DNA of 24,247 nucleotides from a virus, in IMG/VR virus record IMGVR_UViG_3300021091_000414, positions 1 through 24,247 of that record; one strand, given 5' to 3'. The notes beneath the pieces are model-generated. The model did no database searches. It saw only the letters and a program-made list of their open reading frames with translations, and was not told where the DNA came from. Shown here in pieces: positions 1 to 6,193 of the stretch. The position numbers and the translations under genes were made by a program. Positions within the stretch are counted from its first letter, which is position 1. Each line of letters starts with the position of its first letter.

Positions 1-70
1 TTCCACGGCCAGAATTTCCCGGCGACCTCCTGCTTCCGCTCATCATTTTACCTAGACTTGAAATCGCCAT
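1..70 (-). CDS. 5' end of an unidentified late gene, cut by the window edge; tape-measure-like by position
   Basis: An open frame starts with ATG at 70-68 on the minus strand and runs without a stop for 23 codons to the window edge. It begins MAISSLGKMM and continues rich in Ser, Gly and Arg. The upstream region has only a weak purine stretch (GATAAGAG, about 6 nt before the ATG) as a ribosome-binding site, but a late-promoter-like CATAAATA lies at 153-160. It is the first gene after gp26 and its overlapping small ORF. In T4 the same hub region carries 51, 27, 28 and 29, and in many tailed phages the gene after the tail assembly chaperones is the tape measure. A gp29/tape-measure role is therefore a positional inference only. 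The visible residues are too few for any family call, and the start codon itself is uncertain. Confidence 0.4.
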   Translation of the reverse strand, partial: MAISSLGKMMSGSRRSPGNSGRG

Positions 71-152
71 ATATTATACTCTTATCTGCGATAAGACACA
101 CCTTAAGTCACTTAACGCATGATATACCGTGTCATATCAATATGATGTCATT

Positions 153-160
153 TATTTATG
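153..160 (-). promoter_or_regulatory. Late-promoter-like octamer CATAAATA
   Basis: The minus strand reads CATAAATA in the AT-rich gap between the 59-codon ORF and the truncated left-edge gene. It differs from the T4 late consensus TATAAATA at the first base. It lies about 80 nt upstream of the ATG at 70, which would leave a leader of roughly 70 nt. This is a motif match only. Confidence 0.4.
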
Positions 161-173
161 ATAAAATTCATGA

Positions 174-353
174 TTATTGACGCTGAGCCGCTTCCTCTTT
201 CTTCTTTTCTAGGTAGGCAAGAAGCATATTGACATATAGCTCACGTTCCCACGGTATAAGACTTTCTACTTCAGATAAACTCCATTTATGATATTGCATC
301 AATGAAAAGTTCATTTCATAGTAGTTTTTTAGCGTGTTATGAGCGCACGCCAT
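174..353 (-). CDS. 59-codon gp51-like/tail-chaperone-extension ORF overlapping the gp26 stop
   Basis: The ORF runs from ATG 353-351 to TAA 176-174 and encodes 59 residues. A central motif, SLSEVESLIPWERELYVNML, is followed by a charged helix rich in Lys and Glu. From memory, short ORFs with an IPWERE-type motif follow gp26 in many T4-like phages and are called baseplate hub assembly or gp51-like. The start shares one base with the gp26 stop (TAATG). The best Shine-Dalgarno candidate, GGAG, is 16 nt away, so independent initiation looks poor. The ORF is in the -1 frame relative to gp26, and a run of seven T immediately precedes the gp26 stop. It could be made by coupled reinitiation or as a C-terminal extension of gp26 by -1 frameshifting. 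The ORF is convincing; its mode of expression is inferred. Confidence 0.72.
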   Translation of the reverse strand: MACAHNTLKNYYEMNFSLMQYHKWSLSEVESLIPWERELYVNMLLAYLEKKKEEAAQRQ

Positions 354-1060
354 TAAAAAAACTCGGCAACTCCATCAAATGTTACCTTATCGACCTGCCC
401 GCATCCGCCACAAGTATATTCAATCTCATGGCTTAATTTTGGCATTGACTCGAAAAACTTGGTGATTCGTTCATACTGACCAGTGTTCATCGATTCAATA
501 AATTCTATACCTTCTTCCAAGGTGTCTGGTGGAAAGACATTTTCAGCATCATAGACATACTCGATGCATGAAGCCATGAGAGCAAGTTCATTCTTTTCGT
601 TGTTGGTCAATTGTCGAATGCTATCGATAGTCGGGTATTTCATCTTTAAGCCAAGCTTGTCATCGATCATGAATTTATCAACATGATGCTCATTGCGCTT
701 TACCTTTACCTGATCGAGCTTGATTATCACTTCTGTTGCATGATCGCACTTGACACCTTCACGATTTACACCTCCGCGATGACGATATGTAAACTTGACT
801 TCTTCACCTACTGACTTGGCGCGCAGATTTAAAAATAAATATTCGACATCGAAATAGGGTAGTTTCGTTACATCGACACCATCTACACATGCGCTAATCG
901 CATCCTTGATGGATCGAATGATTGAATCCTGATCTTCTGACTCTACTGCAATAAGAAGAGCTTTTTCTTCTTTAACTAGAAATGGGCGAAATGTTACTTC
1001 TTTTCCCGTTGAGGGAATATTGATTGCAAACTTAGGCGTAAGAATTTTCGGTAGCGGCAT
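353..1060 (-). CDS. 26: Baseplate hub assembly protein, T4 gp26-like
   Basis: The 235-aa product matches the T4 gp26 (T4 baseplate protein) family. Its N-terminus, PKFAINIPSTGKEVTFRPFLVKEEK with the run split here as PKFAINIPSTGKEV then TFRPFLVKEEK, is the family signature; T4 gp26 is 208 aa. A C-terminal CGGC (Cys217, Cys220), with Cys105 and His107 upstream, could form a small zinc site. In T4, gp26 takes part in making the central baseplate hub, and related proteins in other myoviruses behave like tail assembly chaperones. The gene follows gp54 by 26 nt, and GGAG lies 8-11 nt before the ATG. It ends in GAG TTT TTT TAA, so the stop sits on a T7 run and overlaps the next ATG by one base. Family assignment is strong; chaperone function is inferred. 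Confidence 0.85.
   Translation of the reverse strand: MPLPKILTPKFAINIPSTGKEVTFRPFLVKEEKALLIAVESEDQDSIIRSIKDAISACVDGVDVTKLPYFDVEYLFLNLRAKSVGEEVKFTYRHRGGVNREGVKCDHATEVIIKLDQVKVKRNEHHVDKFMIDDKLGLKMKYPTIDSIRQLTNNEKNELALMASCIEYVYDAENVFPPDTLEEGIEFIESMNTGQYERITKFFESMPKLSHEIEYTCGGCGQVDKVTFDGVAEFF
355..361 (-). promoter_or_regulatory. Candidate -1 frameshift site (T7 run) at the gp26 stop
   Basis: On the minus strand gp26 ends GAG TTT TTT TAA, which makes seven consecutive T. A -1 slip of the Phe-tRNA on the last TTT, with the stop in the A site, re-pairs perfectly on TTT. Decoding then continues TTA ATG GCG into the 59-codon ORF, giving a fusion of about 295 aa. GGAG at 373-370 lies 8 nt upstream of the T run, similar to the stimulatory Shine-Dalgarno-like element of the dnaX site. 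I could not identify a clear downstream stem-loop by eye. Confidence 0.45.
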
Positions 1061-1086
1061 AATATAACTCCATTATAAATTATAAA

Positions 1087-2013
1087 TTAGAAAGGAAATA
1101 TCGTCTTTTGGGCAACTATTGTATTTCTACCACCAGATAATAGTTGAGAGCCTGTTGCTGAAAATGCGCCGTTTAGCCCTTGGCCCTTTATTAGTGAAAA
1201 CGCTGGCGCAAATCGATTAAGCGTATTAATTCCTCCTCGTATCACATTGGATATGCTAGCATCTGGGCGAGCATCAGGAAATTTAACATGCTCTTCTTGA
1301 AAATATCGATATGTAAATTGAATTGTTAATTTGCCATATCCATCGTCGGCCCATGATAGAGGAACGTCAGCTATATTAAGAGGAAATGGTTCCAATAGTG
1401 TAACGCGATACGCAAAATCTATTTCGCGCTCTTGCTGCGTTCCAAAAATATTCAATCCAAATGGGTTAGTGATAGCAGTGGTATCAAATCCAACGGCCTG
1501 AGCTATGCCGCTCAATTCTCCAAATAATGATCTAGGGCTACTACGTGCGGATTGCATCGATGGCGATGTGCCGTATGTATGAATTTCAATTGATGCGCCC
1601 TTTGTTCCGGTGTCATAGTAGCCAACATCAAATGGTGCGTGTCGCGCGACTGGCTGCCCGCCTCTGCCCATCGTTCGGCTTGGCCCCAATATTGAATCCT
1701 GCCATCTCATGAAAAACTCGCGCTCGCGCATGTCCTCGCTTAAAATTACTGTAAGCGTTAAGTCTTGAGACAGATATGCATAGGGAATCTTGCGTATCGG
1801 CCCGTAATATCTCTGATCGTGAGTTAGCACATTTCGCGTGGGTAAAGAAGCGGATTCAATTCTAAGAGAAAGAGTTCTAGGAATAGATGTCGTGTTATCC
1901 GTTCTCAGCGCGTTCGGTGGTGTTATTATGACCATAAAATATGCCGGCTTCGCAAAGCCCGTTTCGTGCATATTGGCTACGAAGTTTTTTAGATTGAATT
2001 TATTACCACTCAT
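1087..2013 (-). CDS. 54: Baseplate tail-tube initiator, T4 gp54-like
   Basis: The 308-aa product is close to T4 gp54 (320 aa). This protein sits on the gp48 cap of the hub and starts polymerisation of the tail tube, with a fold related to the tube protein. Visible family traits are the LSLRIESASLPTR strand pattern near residues 47-59, MREREFFMRWQD near 95-106 (the 'reference residue plus helix' typical of gp48/gp54/gp19-like proteins), and LTIQFTYRYFQEE near 230-242 followed by a Gly/Ser-rich C-terminus. A good ribosome-binding site (GCGGAG) lies about 10 nt before the ATG. It is third in the minus-strand order gp4-gp2-gp54-gp26, although in T4 gene 54 sits beside 48. gp48 is the alternative, but the gene at 3247 fits gp48 better. 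Confidence 0.78.
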   Translation of the reverse strand: MSGNKFNLKNFVANMHETGFAKPAYFMVIITPPNALRTDNTTSIPRTLSLRIESASLPTRNVLTHDQRYYGPIRKIPYAYLSQDLTLTVILSEDMREREFFMRWQDSILGPSRTMGRGGQPVARHAPFDVGYYDTGTKGASIEIHTYGTSPSMQSARSSPRSLFGELSGIAQAVGFDTTAITNPFGLNIFGTQQEREIDFAYRVTLLEPFPLNIADVPLSWADDGYGKLTIQFTYRYFQEEHVKFPDARPDASISNVIRGGINTLNRFAPAFSLIKGQGLNGAFSATGSQLLSGGRNTIVAQKTIFPF

Positions 2014-2052
2014 CGAATCACTCCGCTATTAGTCGATTTGAGAAATGTGTCA

Positions 2053-2670
2053 TTAATAGATTCTTTCTTTGCTTTCTTCATATACATCATTTCTATCAGC
2101 CTTCGCGAATCTATCTAATGGAAGCATTATGGCCATGTTCCATTCGGTAGGATCGATGCGAAAAAATCTCGACCGAAGATGCGAAAATAGATATTGTTTC
2201 ACACAGGGGCGAAAGTATTTTAATTTAGACACTCCATTAAGTATATTATATGATATTCGTATTTTTGTATTCTCGTCAAGCGTGTCACTTGTGGTATAGT
2301 CATATAACGCATCCATAAGGCGCGCTCGAAGTCTGGGCGAAATATAATGTAAATTCAAGCCATAGAATCCAGGGCCCGATCCAGCCTTACCCGACGTTAC
2401 ACGAGGCTTAAATGGAATTATCAGAGGAAATCTATCATAATATGGCAGAGTCTCTTTAGTCTTTGGGTCATATGAAAATAGATACATATTACCCAACATT
2501 GGATATGATTCATATCTAGTTTTATCAGACTTCAATAGAATTTGTGGCGAGCTTTTTGTTGTTTTCAGGGCTTGATTGCGAAACCAAGTTGATGACGCCT
2601 TTTCCATGGAAGGCAAAATACCTAATTTTTCGCCTCTTGTGAGAATTGGTTCGAAGATATAAGCGGCCAT
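2053..2670 (-). CDS. 2: DNA end protector / head completion protein, T4 gp2-like
   Basis: The 205-aa product has the pattern MYLFSYDPKTKETLPYYDRF followed by PLIIPF, and FYGLNLHYISPRLRARLMDA. I associate these with proteins annotated as gp2-like DNA end protectors in T4-like phages; T4 gp2 is longer (274 aa). In T4, gp2 protects the packaged DNA end from host RecBCD and is needed for head completion. Genes 2 and 4 are adjacent in T4 as here, which supports the call. The gene follows gp4 with a 34-nt gap, and TGATAAATAG overlapping the gp4 stop may be its late promoter. The ribosome-binding site is weak (ATAGGT). The name depends partly on synteny; the conserved phage family itself is clear. 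Confidence 0.68.
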   Translation of the reverse strand: MAAYIFEPILTRGEKLGILPSMEKASSTWFRNQALKTTKSSPQILLKSDKTRYESYPMLGNMYLFSYDPKTKETLPYYDRFPLIIPFKPRVTSGKAGSGPGFYGLNLHYISPRLRARLMDALYDYTTSDTLDENTKIRISYNILNGVSKLKYFRPCVKQYLFSHLRSRFFRIDPTEWNMAIMLPLDRFAKADRNDVYEESKERIY

Positions 2671-2698
2671 ATGTACCTATGCGTATAATGTAACTAGC

Positions 2699-2706
2699 TA
2701 TTTATC
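2699..2706 (-). promoter_or_regulatory. Late-promoter-like octamer GATAAATA upstream of gp2
   Basis: The minus strand reads TGATAAATAG, overlapping the TGA stop of gp4, about 29 nt before the gp2 ATG. The identical ten bases occur on the plus strand at 3172-3181 before the gp48 leader. Repetition of the same decamer before two transcription units supports a real late promoter. Confidence 0.55.
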
Positions 2707-3157
2707 ACTTCTTTCCGAACAATTCTCGCTCGGTAATTATCATAAACTTCCATCCTCGATCATTACAGTATTCAGTGGCCGCTTGCCATTTAGCATTATT
2801 GACGCCATATGTCATGACTTCTGTAACATATTTTCTTGTTATGGGCTGACTTTTCTTTCGAACTGTCGGAATCTTTGTCTGCGCCGCCGGCTTTATTTCT
2901 ATCATATGAATTGTCGCGGGGCTTGAATCGCGCTTAATCTTGACAATGAAATCGGGAAAGTATCGGTGGACTTTGCCGTCCAGAGGAGATACATAGGGTA
3001 TGGCCAATTCTTCGCTTGACCATTGCACGACACTGGAATTTTCATCGAGATAACGCATGACGCGAAATTCCCACAATGATCTATAGATAATATTTGTGGG
3101 ATTACCGTTATATTTACTGGGGTTATGAGGAACAAATCTTCCTCTATAATATTTCAT
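2705..3157 (-). CDS. 4: Head completion protein, T4 gp4-like (TnsA/PD-(D/E)XK-like fold)
   Basis: The 150-aa product has the same length as T4 gp4 and aligns by eye along its whole length: NPSKYNGNPTNIIYRSLWE, QWSSEELAIPY, DGKVHRYFPDF, EIKP, AKWQAATEYC and RGWKF. gp4 is needed to finish DNA-filled heads before tail joining. Restriction-endonuclease-like positions are present: Glu30, Asp69 in FPDF, and Glu87 and Lys89 in EIK, which match the nuclease-like core of this family. Whether the protein cuts DNA is not shown by sequence. The start at 3157 has no clear Shine-Dalgarno sequence. It is the first gene of the minus-strand unit, divergent from gp48 across a gap of 44 nt to the leader ATG. 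Confidence 0.9.
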   Translation of the reverse strand: MKYYRGRFVPHNPSKYNGNPTNIIYRSLWEFRVMRYLDENSSVVQWSSEELAIPYVSPLDGKVHRYFPDFIVKIKRDSSPATIHMIEIKPAAQTKIPTVRKKSQPITRKYVTEVMTYGVNNAKWQAATEYCNDRGWKFMIITERELFGKK

Positions 3158-3172
3158 AATTGTATATAGTAT

Positions 3173-3180
3173 GATAAATA
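3173..3180 (+). promoter_or_regulatory. Late-promoter-like octamer GATAAATA upstream of the gp48 leader
   Basis: TGATAAATAG lies in the divergent gap between gp4 and the plus-strand operon, 22 nt upstream of the leader ATG at 3202. A strong AAGGAGG follows at 3188-3194. It is identical over ten bases to the motif before gp2. It is the only evident start signal for the gp48-53-hub-gp5 transcript. Confidence 0.6.
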
Positions 3181-3201
3181 GAATATAAGGAGGATATGTA
3201 C

Positions 3202-3246
3202 ATGTCGAAGTTCACAATCCCTAATCATTATCGGTATAAGCACTAA
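3202..3246 (+). CDS. 14-residue leader peptide in frame with gp48
   Basis: The ORF encodes MSKFTIPNHYRYKH and then TAA. It has the textbook ribosome-binding site AAGGAGG at 3188-3194, 7 nt before its ATG. Its stop is immediately followed by the gp48 ATG in the same frame (TAA ATG), and gp48 has no Shine-Dalgarno sequence of its own. Three readings are possible: a leader that delivers ribosomes to gp48 by reinitiation; the true gp48 N-terminus interrupted by a stop that is read through; or a point mutation or base-call error. I do not recognise the peptide. The strong initiation signal makes translation likely. Confidence 0.55.
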   Translation: MSKFTIPNHYRYKH

Positions 3247-4290
3247 ATGTTTGGTGACCTAATTGATGCCGCCGCCGAAGCAGAGGCCATTCGGAAGAGC
3301 CCTTTACGTGTTTTAGACAAGTTCGGAGGTAAATTCGGAGGTAAAAAACGTCTGACATTTCCTGAAGAACTTCAGCAGATCGATCATTGGGTGACATTTA
3401 CGGCAATGGAGACAACTCAGGCTATTAGAACAGAATCTTCTAAACGCAAGGCAATGGCATCAGTTACACTTCCTCTACCTGCCGGATTACAGACTGCTTA
3501 TAACATAAGCTATAGCGAGCTGGCATTGGGAGCTCTGGGTCGCGAATTTATGGATGCGCTTGGTGGCGATTCTGAGGCGCAAGGGCTTTTCAAAAAAGCG
3601 GGCGCGGCCGCAACGGCGGGCGCCGCGAGTGGTGCGCTCATCGGGGCCACAACCGGCGTCGGCGTGTTCGGCGCCGCGATTGGTGGAGCTGCGGGCGGGG
3701 TCGCCGTCAAGGCGGTGCAGGGGGGCCTCGGCGGTGACGATCAACGATTGGGTCAGATCGCAGTGAGTTCCGCAATGGGCGAGGATAAAATGGCCGCGGC
3801 GGCTGCGGCTCAGTTTGGCGTAGCTCGTAATCCTCATAAAGTTGTGTTATTCGATAGTGTAGGATTTCGAACACATTCATTTTCATATCAATTTACGCCA
3901 AAAAACAGAAGAGAATCGGAAACACTTAATCAAATAATAAAACTATTCAAGTATCACGCATCTCCAAGCATGAACCCAACAGGTACTATAAAGATGGATA
4001 CAGTTAACTCTCTGTTCGGGAGCCAACTTCCGGACGTAACCCTTTCTGGTGGTAAACACTTCTTTAAATACCCTGAATTTTTTCAAATTAAATTTCACCA
4101 TCCAAAATTTCTATTTGAAATAGGCGACTCGGTCTTAAAGACCGTAGACGTTAATTATCATGGTGGAGGTTCTATGTCATATGCGCGCGATATAGCAGAC
4201 ACAGAACCAGCTCCAACACAAGTCAATCTTAGTTTATCATTCATGGAGACGGATATTATCACTAAGGAAAACATTGATAAGGGTAGATAA
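3247..4290 (+). CDS. 48: Baseplate tail-tube cap, T4 gp48-like
   Basis: The 347-aa product is similar in length to T4 gp48 (364 aa), which caps the hub under gp54. The N-terminal part has a tube-like strand region and a TAYNISYSELALG segment near residues 83-95 comparable to T4 gp48. Residues about 118-162 are a glycine/alanine zipper with almost no charge, encoded by unusually GC-rich DNA. The C-terminal half carries FSYQFTPKNRRESETLNQII near 212-231, the reference motif of this family, and a final strand region with LSLSFMETDIITK. The start directly follows the in-frame leader stop and has no ribosome-binding site. gp48 and gp54 are paralogous tube-fold proteins, so a swap is the main alternative. 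The last base of its stop is the first base of the gp53 ATG. Confidence 0.78.
   Translation: MFGDLIDAAAEAEAIRKSPLRVLDKFGGKFGGKKRLTFPEELQQIDHWVTFTAMETTQAIRTESSKRKAMASVTLPLPAGLQTAYNISYSELALGALGREFMDALGGDSEAQGLFKKAGAAATAGAASGALIGATTGVGVFGAAIGGAAGGVAVKAVQGGLGGDDQRLGQIAVSSAMGEDKMAAAAAAQFGVARNPHKVVLFDSVGFRTHSFSYQFTPKNRRESETLNQIIKLFKYHASPSMNPTGTIKMDTVNSLFGSQLPDVTLSGGKHFFKYPEFFQIKFHHPKFLFEIGDSVLKTVDVNYHGGGSMSYARDIADTEPAPTQVNLSLSFMETDIITKENIDKGR
3598..3745 (+). other. GC-rich glycine-zipper segment inside gp48
   Basis: This stretch is visibly far richer in G and C than the AT-leaning flanks and contains several GGCGC, GCGGCCGC and GGGG runs. It encodes alternating Ala/Gly with Leu, Ile and Val: AGAAATAGAASGALIGATTG then VGVFGAAIGGAAGGVAVKAV. 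The pattern resembles membrane-active glycine zippers. The flanking gp48 sequence returns to normal composition on both sides. It may be an insertion or an adopted segment, or simply a codon-usage consequence of Ala and Gly. Confidence 0.6.
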
Positions 4291-4871
4291 TGCCACACTT
4301 CTTTACTCCTAATCCTCTAGTATTATACGATCCTCTTAATACAAACAGACGGCATCTAGCTACGGATATAACGCGCCGATTTAAATTGGAAAATGTTATA
4401 AAAAGCCCGGGCCTGGTTTATTATAACTATATGATAAAGGATACAGATCGGCCTGATATCATTGCGGATAAACTGTATGATGATTCCACTCTTGATTGGT
4501 TGATTTTCGTCATCAATAATATATTCGATCCATATTTTCAGTGGCCACTTACATATAAGCAATTCAACGATTACTTGGTTCAGAAATATGGTAGTGTGAG
4601 TGTTGCTCATACTGGAATTCATCACTATGAACAAATCATACGTGCGCGAAAGGATTATAATACAGCCGACGGCGAGCGAATTGTTATTCCCGAATACGCT
4701 CTACAGGTGGATCAAACAACATATACTTCATTGGCTAGTAGTGACCGTAGATCGGTTACTAATTACGAATATGAGGAGGATGCAAACAATCGCAAGCGCA
4801 GCATAAAACTAATTGACGCAGTATTCGTTCCTGCCATACTTCAGCAATTTGATGAGATATATCGAGCATGA
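4290..4871 (+). CDS. 53: Baseplate wedge subunit, T4 gp53-like
   Basis: The 193-aa product is nearly the same length as T4 gp53 (196 aa). Recognisable features are the N-terminal DITRRFKLENVIKSPGLVYY near residues 26-45, then the dense motif IIADKLYDDSTLDWLIFVIN near 56-75 with NNIFDPYFQWPL after it. That motif is typical of gp53 and its LysM-like baseplate relatives, where a particle-bound 'difference in wedge or diameter' pattern DSTLDW..L.NN..DP is conserved. In T4, gp53 joins wedges to each other around the hub. The start overlaps the gp48 stop (TAATG) and the end overlaps the next gene (ATGA), so translation is probably coupled along the operon. Confidence 0.88.
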   Translation: MPHFFTPNPLVLYDPLNTNRRHLATDITRRFKLENVIKSPGLVYYNYMIKDTDRPDIIADKLYDDSTLDWLIFVINNIFDPYFQWPLTYKQFNDYLVQKYGSVSVAHTGIHHYEQIIRARKDYNTADGERIVIPEYALQVDQTTYTSLASSDRRSVTNYEYEEDANNRKRSIKLIDAVFVPAILQQFDEIYRA

Positions 4872-6184
4872 GTTTCGTTCTCGGAAAGGGATCGCTAGAT
4901 CGACTTACGATTCGATCCACAAGAAGTAAAGCTGAGACTAATCTATCTTCGCTTGCTACGATGATTACATTCTATGAGGATATGTTTACTCCCTTCATGT
5001 CGTGCGACGTACAGATTACCGACGGTACTTCTTTACGGACACAGACAGATGGCATCATCGGCGGAGAACTTGTATCTGTCGATATGGGCGATGGCGGCGG
5101 CGGAAGAAAACTAAAGAGTGATTTTTTCGTGCGCGATATTGCCAATATAACAAAGATAAAGCCCGACGTAGAGACATATACATTACGCCTTACGGCATTA
5201 CATGATCTATATGATGCGCCAACTACATTGAATGGTTCTTACACAGGCGAAATAGAAAAATCTATAGATAAAGTAATCACCGAATTCATTACACCAAAGA
5301 CAAAAAAGAAACTCGTTACGGTAGAGGCTTCTCTAGGTATACAAAGTATCATAGCATCGCAGATTACGCCATTAGCCTTTATAAAACAATTAACACGCGA
5401 GGCTCAGTCTAAAACCAATCCCTCGTCTTTGTATTTCTTCTATGAAACAGTAGAGGGATATCACTTTATTACCATAGACGAACTATTCAGCAAGTCAGTT
5501 CCAAACACGCATAAATTTATACATGATGAGTTATCACAGTCACAACATTCGCCGGGTGCGTCTACCCGACTAAGTACGAATATATTAAATCTTCAAATAG
5601 ATGAGACTCCTTCTATTGGATATCTACAGAGTCAGGGTGCTAGTAGCCAGACTTATAGTCTAGACACACTGACTAGAAAGCGTACAATAATCGAAAATTA
5701 TTACCATGAGTCGTTTAAAGGAGCTAAAGGTGACAATCCTAACTTTCCCATTGAAACAAGTAAACAGTTTTTCGGTAATTCTAAGGGTAAATTATCGGAA
5801 AAGGGCGGCACTGCTCAACATTATATAATAGGTTCGAACCCAAATACTCTGCCCTATGTAAGCGAGAGAGACCCGAGTAGAGATACTACGTTTAGGCACA
5901 GACAATCATTTGCTGCAATAGAGACTATGACCAAGGCGCTATACGGCGCTCGCAGAAAGCATATCTCAATATACGGCAATCCAAACATAAAGCCGGGCGA
6001 TACGATTGATCTTACTCTACCTATGACTACCTCCTCGGATGAAAAGAATAAAAATAACCCAAATGATTCGGGAAAACATATTGCTACGGCGGTCAAGCAT
6101 GTAATACAAATGGCCGAGGGCAAATATGAAACTGTTATTGAATGTATGAAACGCGGTTCCGATAAACCAATTAATAAGTATTAG
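4868..6184 (+). CDS. 27: Baseplate hub subunit, T4 gp27-like
   Basis: The 438-aa product lies between gp53 and gp5; T4 gp27 is 391 aa. gp27 forms the trimeric torus that holds the gp5 spike and connects to the tube. Traits seen are an N-terminal strand region with TFYEDMFTPFMSCDVQITDG near residues 34-53, the typical hub start in which a tube-like domain packs around the axis. Others are ITPLAFIKQLTREAQS near 174-189 and YFFYETVEGYHFITIDELF near 198-216, the 'screw off after a large loop' pattern of gp27/gpD/gp44-type hubs. A C-terminal PGDTIDLTLPM segment resembles the last hub strand domain. It overlaps gp53 by ATGA and is followed 9 nt later by gp5. The hub role is strong; the exact gp27 orthology is moderately sure. 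Confidence 0.8.
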   Translation: MSFVLGKGSLDRLTIRSTRSKAETNLSSLATMITFYEDMFTPFMSCDVQITDGTSLRTQTDGIIGGELVSVDMGDGGGGRKLKSDFFVRDIANITKIKPDVETYTLRLTALHDLYDAPTTLNGSYTGEIEKSIDKVITEFITPKTKKKLVTVEASLGIQSIIASQITPLAFIKQLTREAQSKTNPSSLYFFYETVEGYHFITIDELFSKSVPNTHKFIHDELSQSQHSPGASTRLSTNILNLQIDETPSIGYLQSQGASSQTYSLDTLTRKRTIIENYYHESFKGAKGDNPNFPIETSKQFFGNSKGKLSEKGGTAQHYIIGSNPNTLPYVSERDPSRDTTFRHRQSFAAIETMTKALYGARRKHISIYGNPNIKPGDTIDLTLPMTTSSDEKNKNNPNDSGKHIATAVKHVIQMAEGKYETVIECMKRGSDKPINKY

Positions 6185-6193
6185 GAGAATATT

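Noticed and set aside
1838-2032. Plus-strand ORF of 64 codons over the 5' end of gp54
   Set aside because: It is antisense to a conserved phage gene, with no ribosome-binding site or downstream partner.
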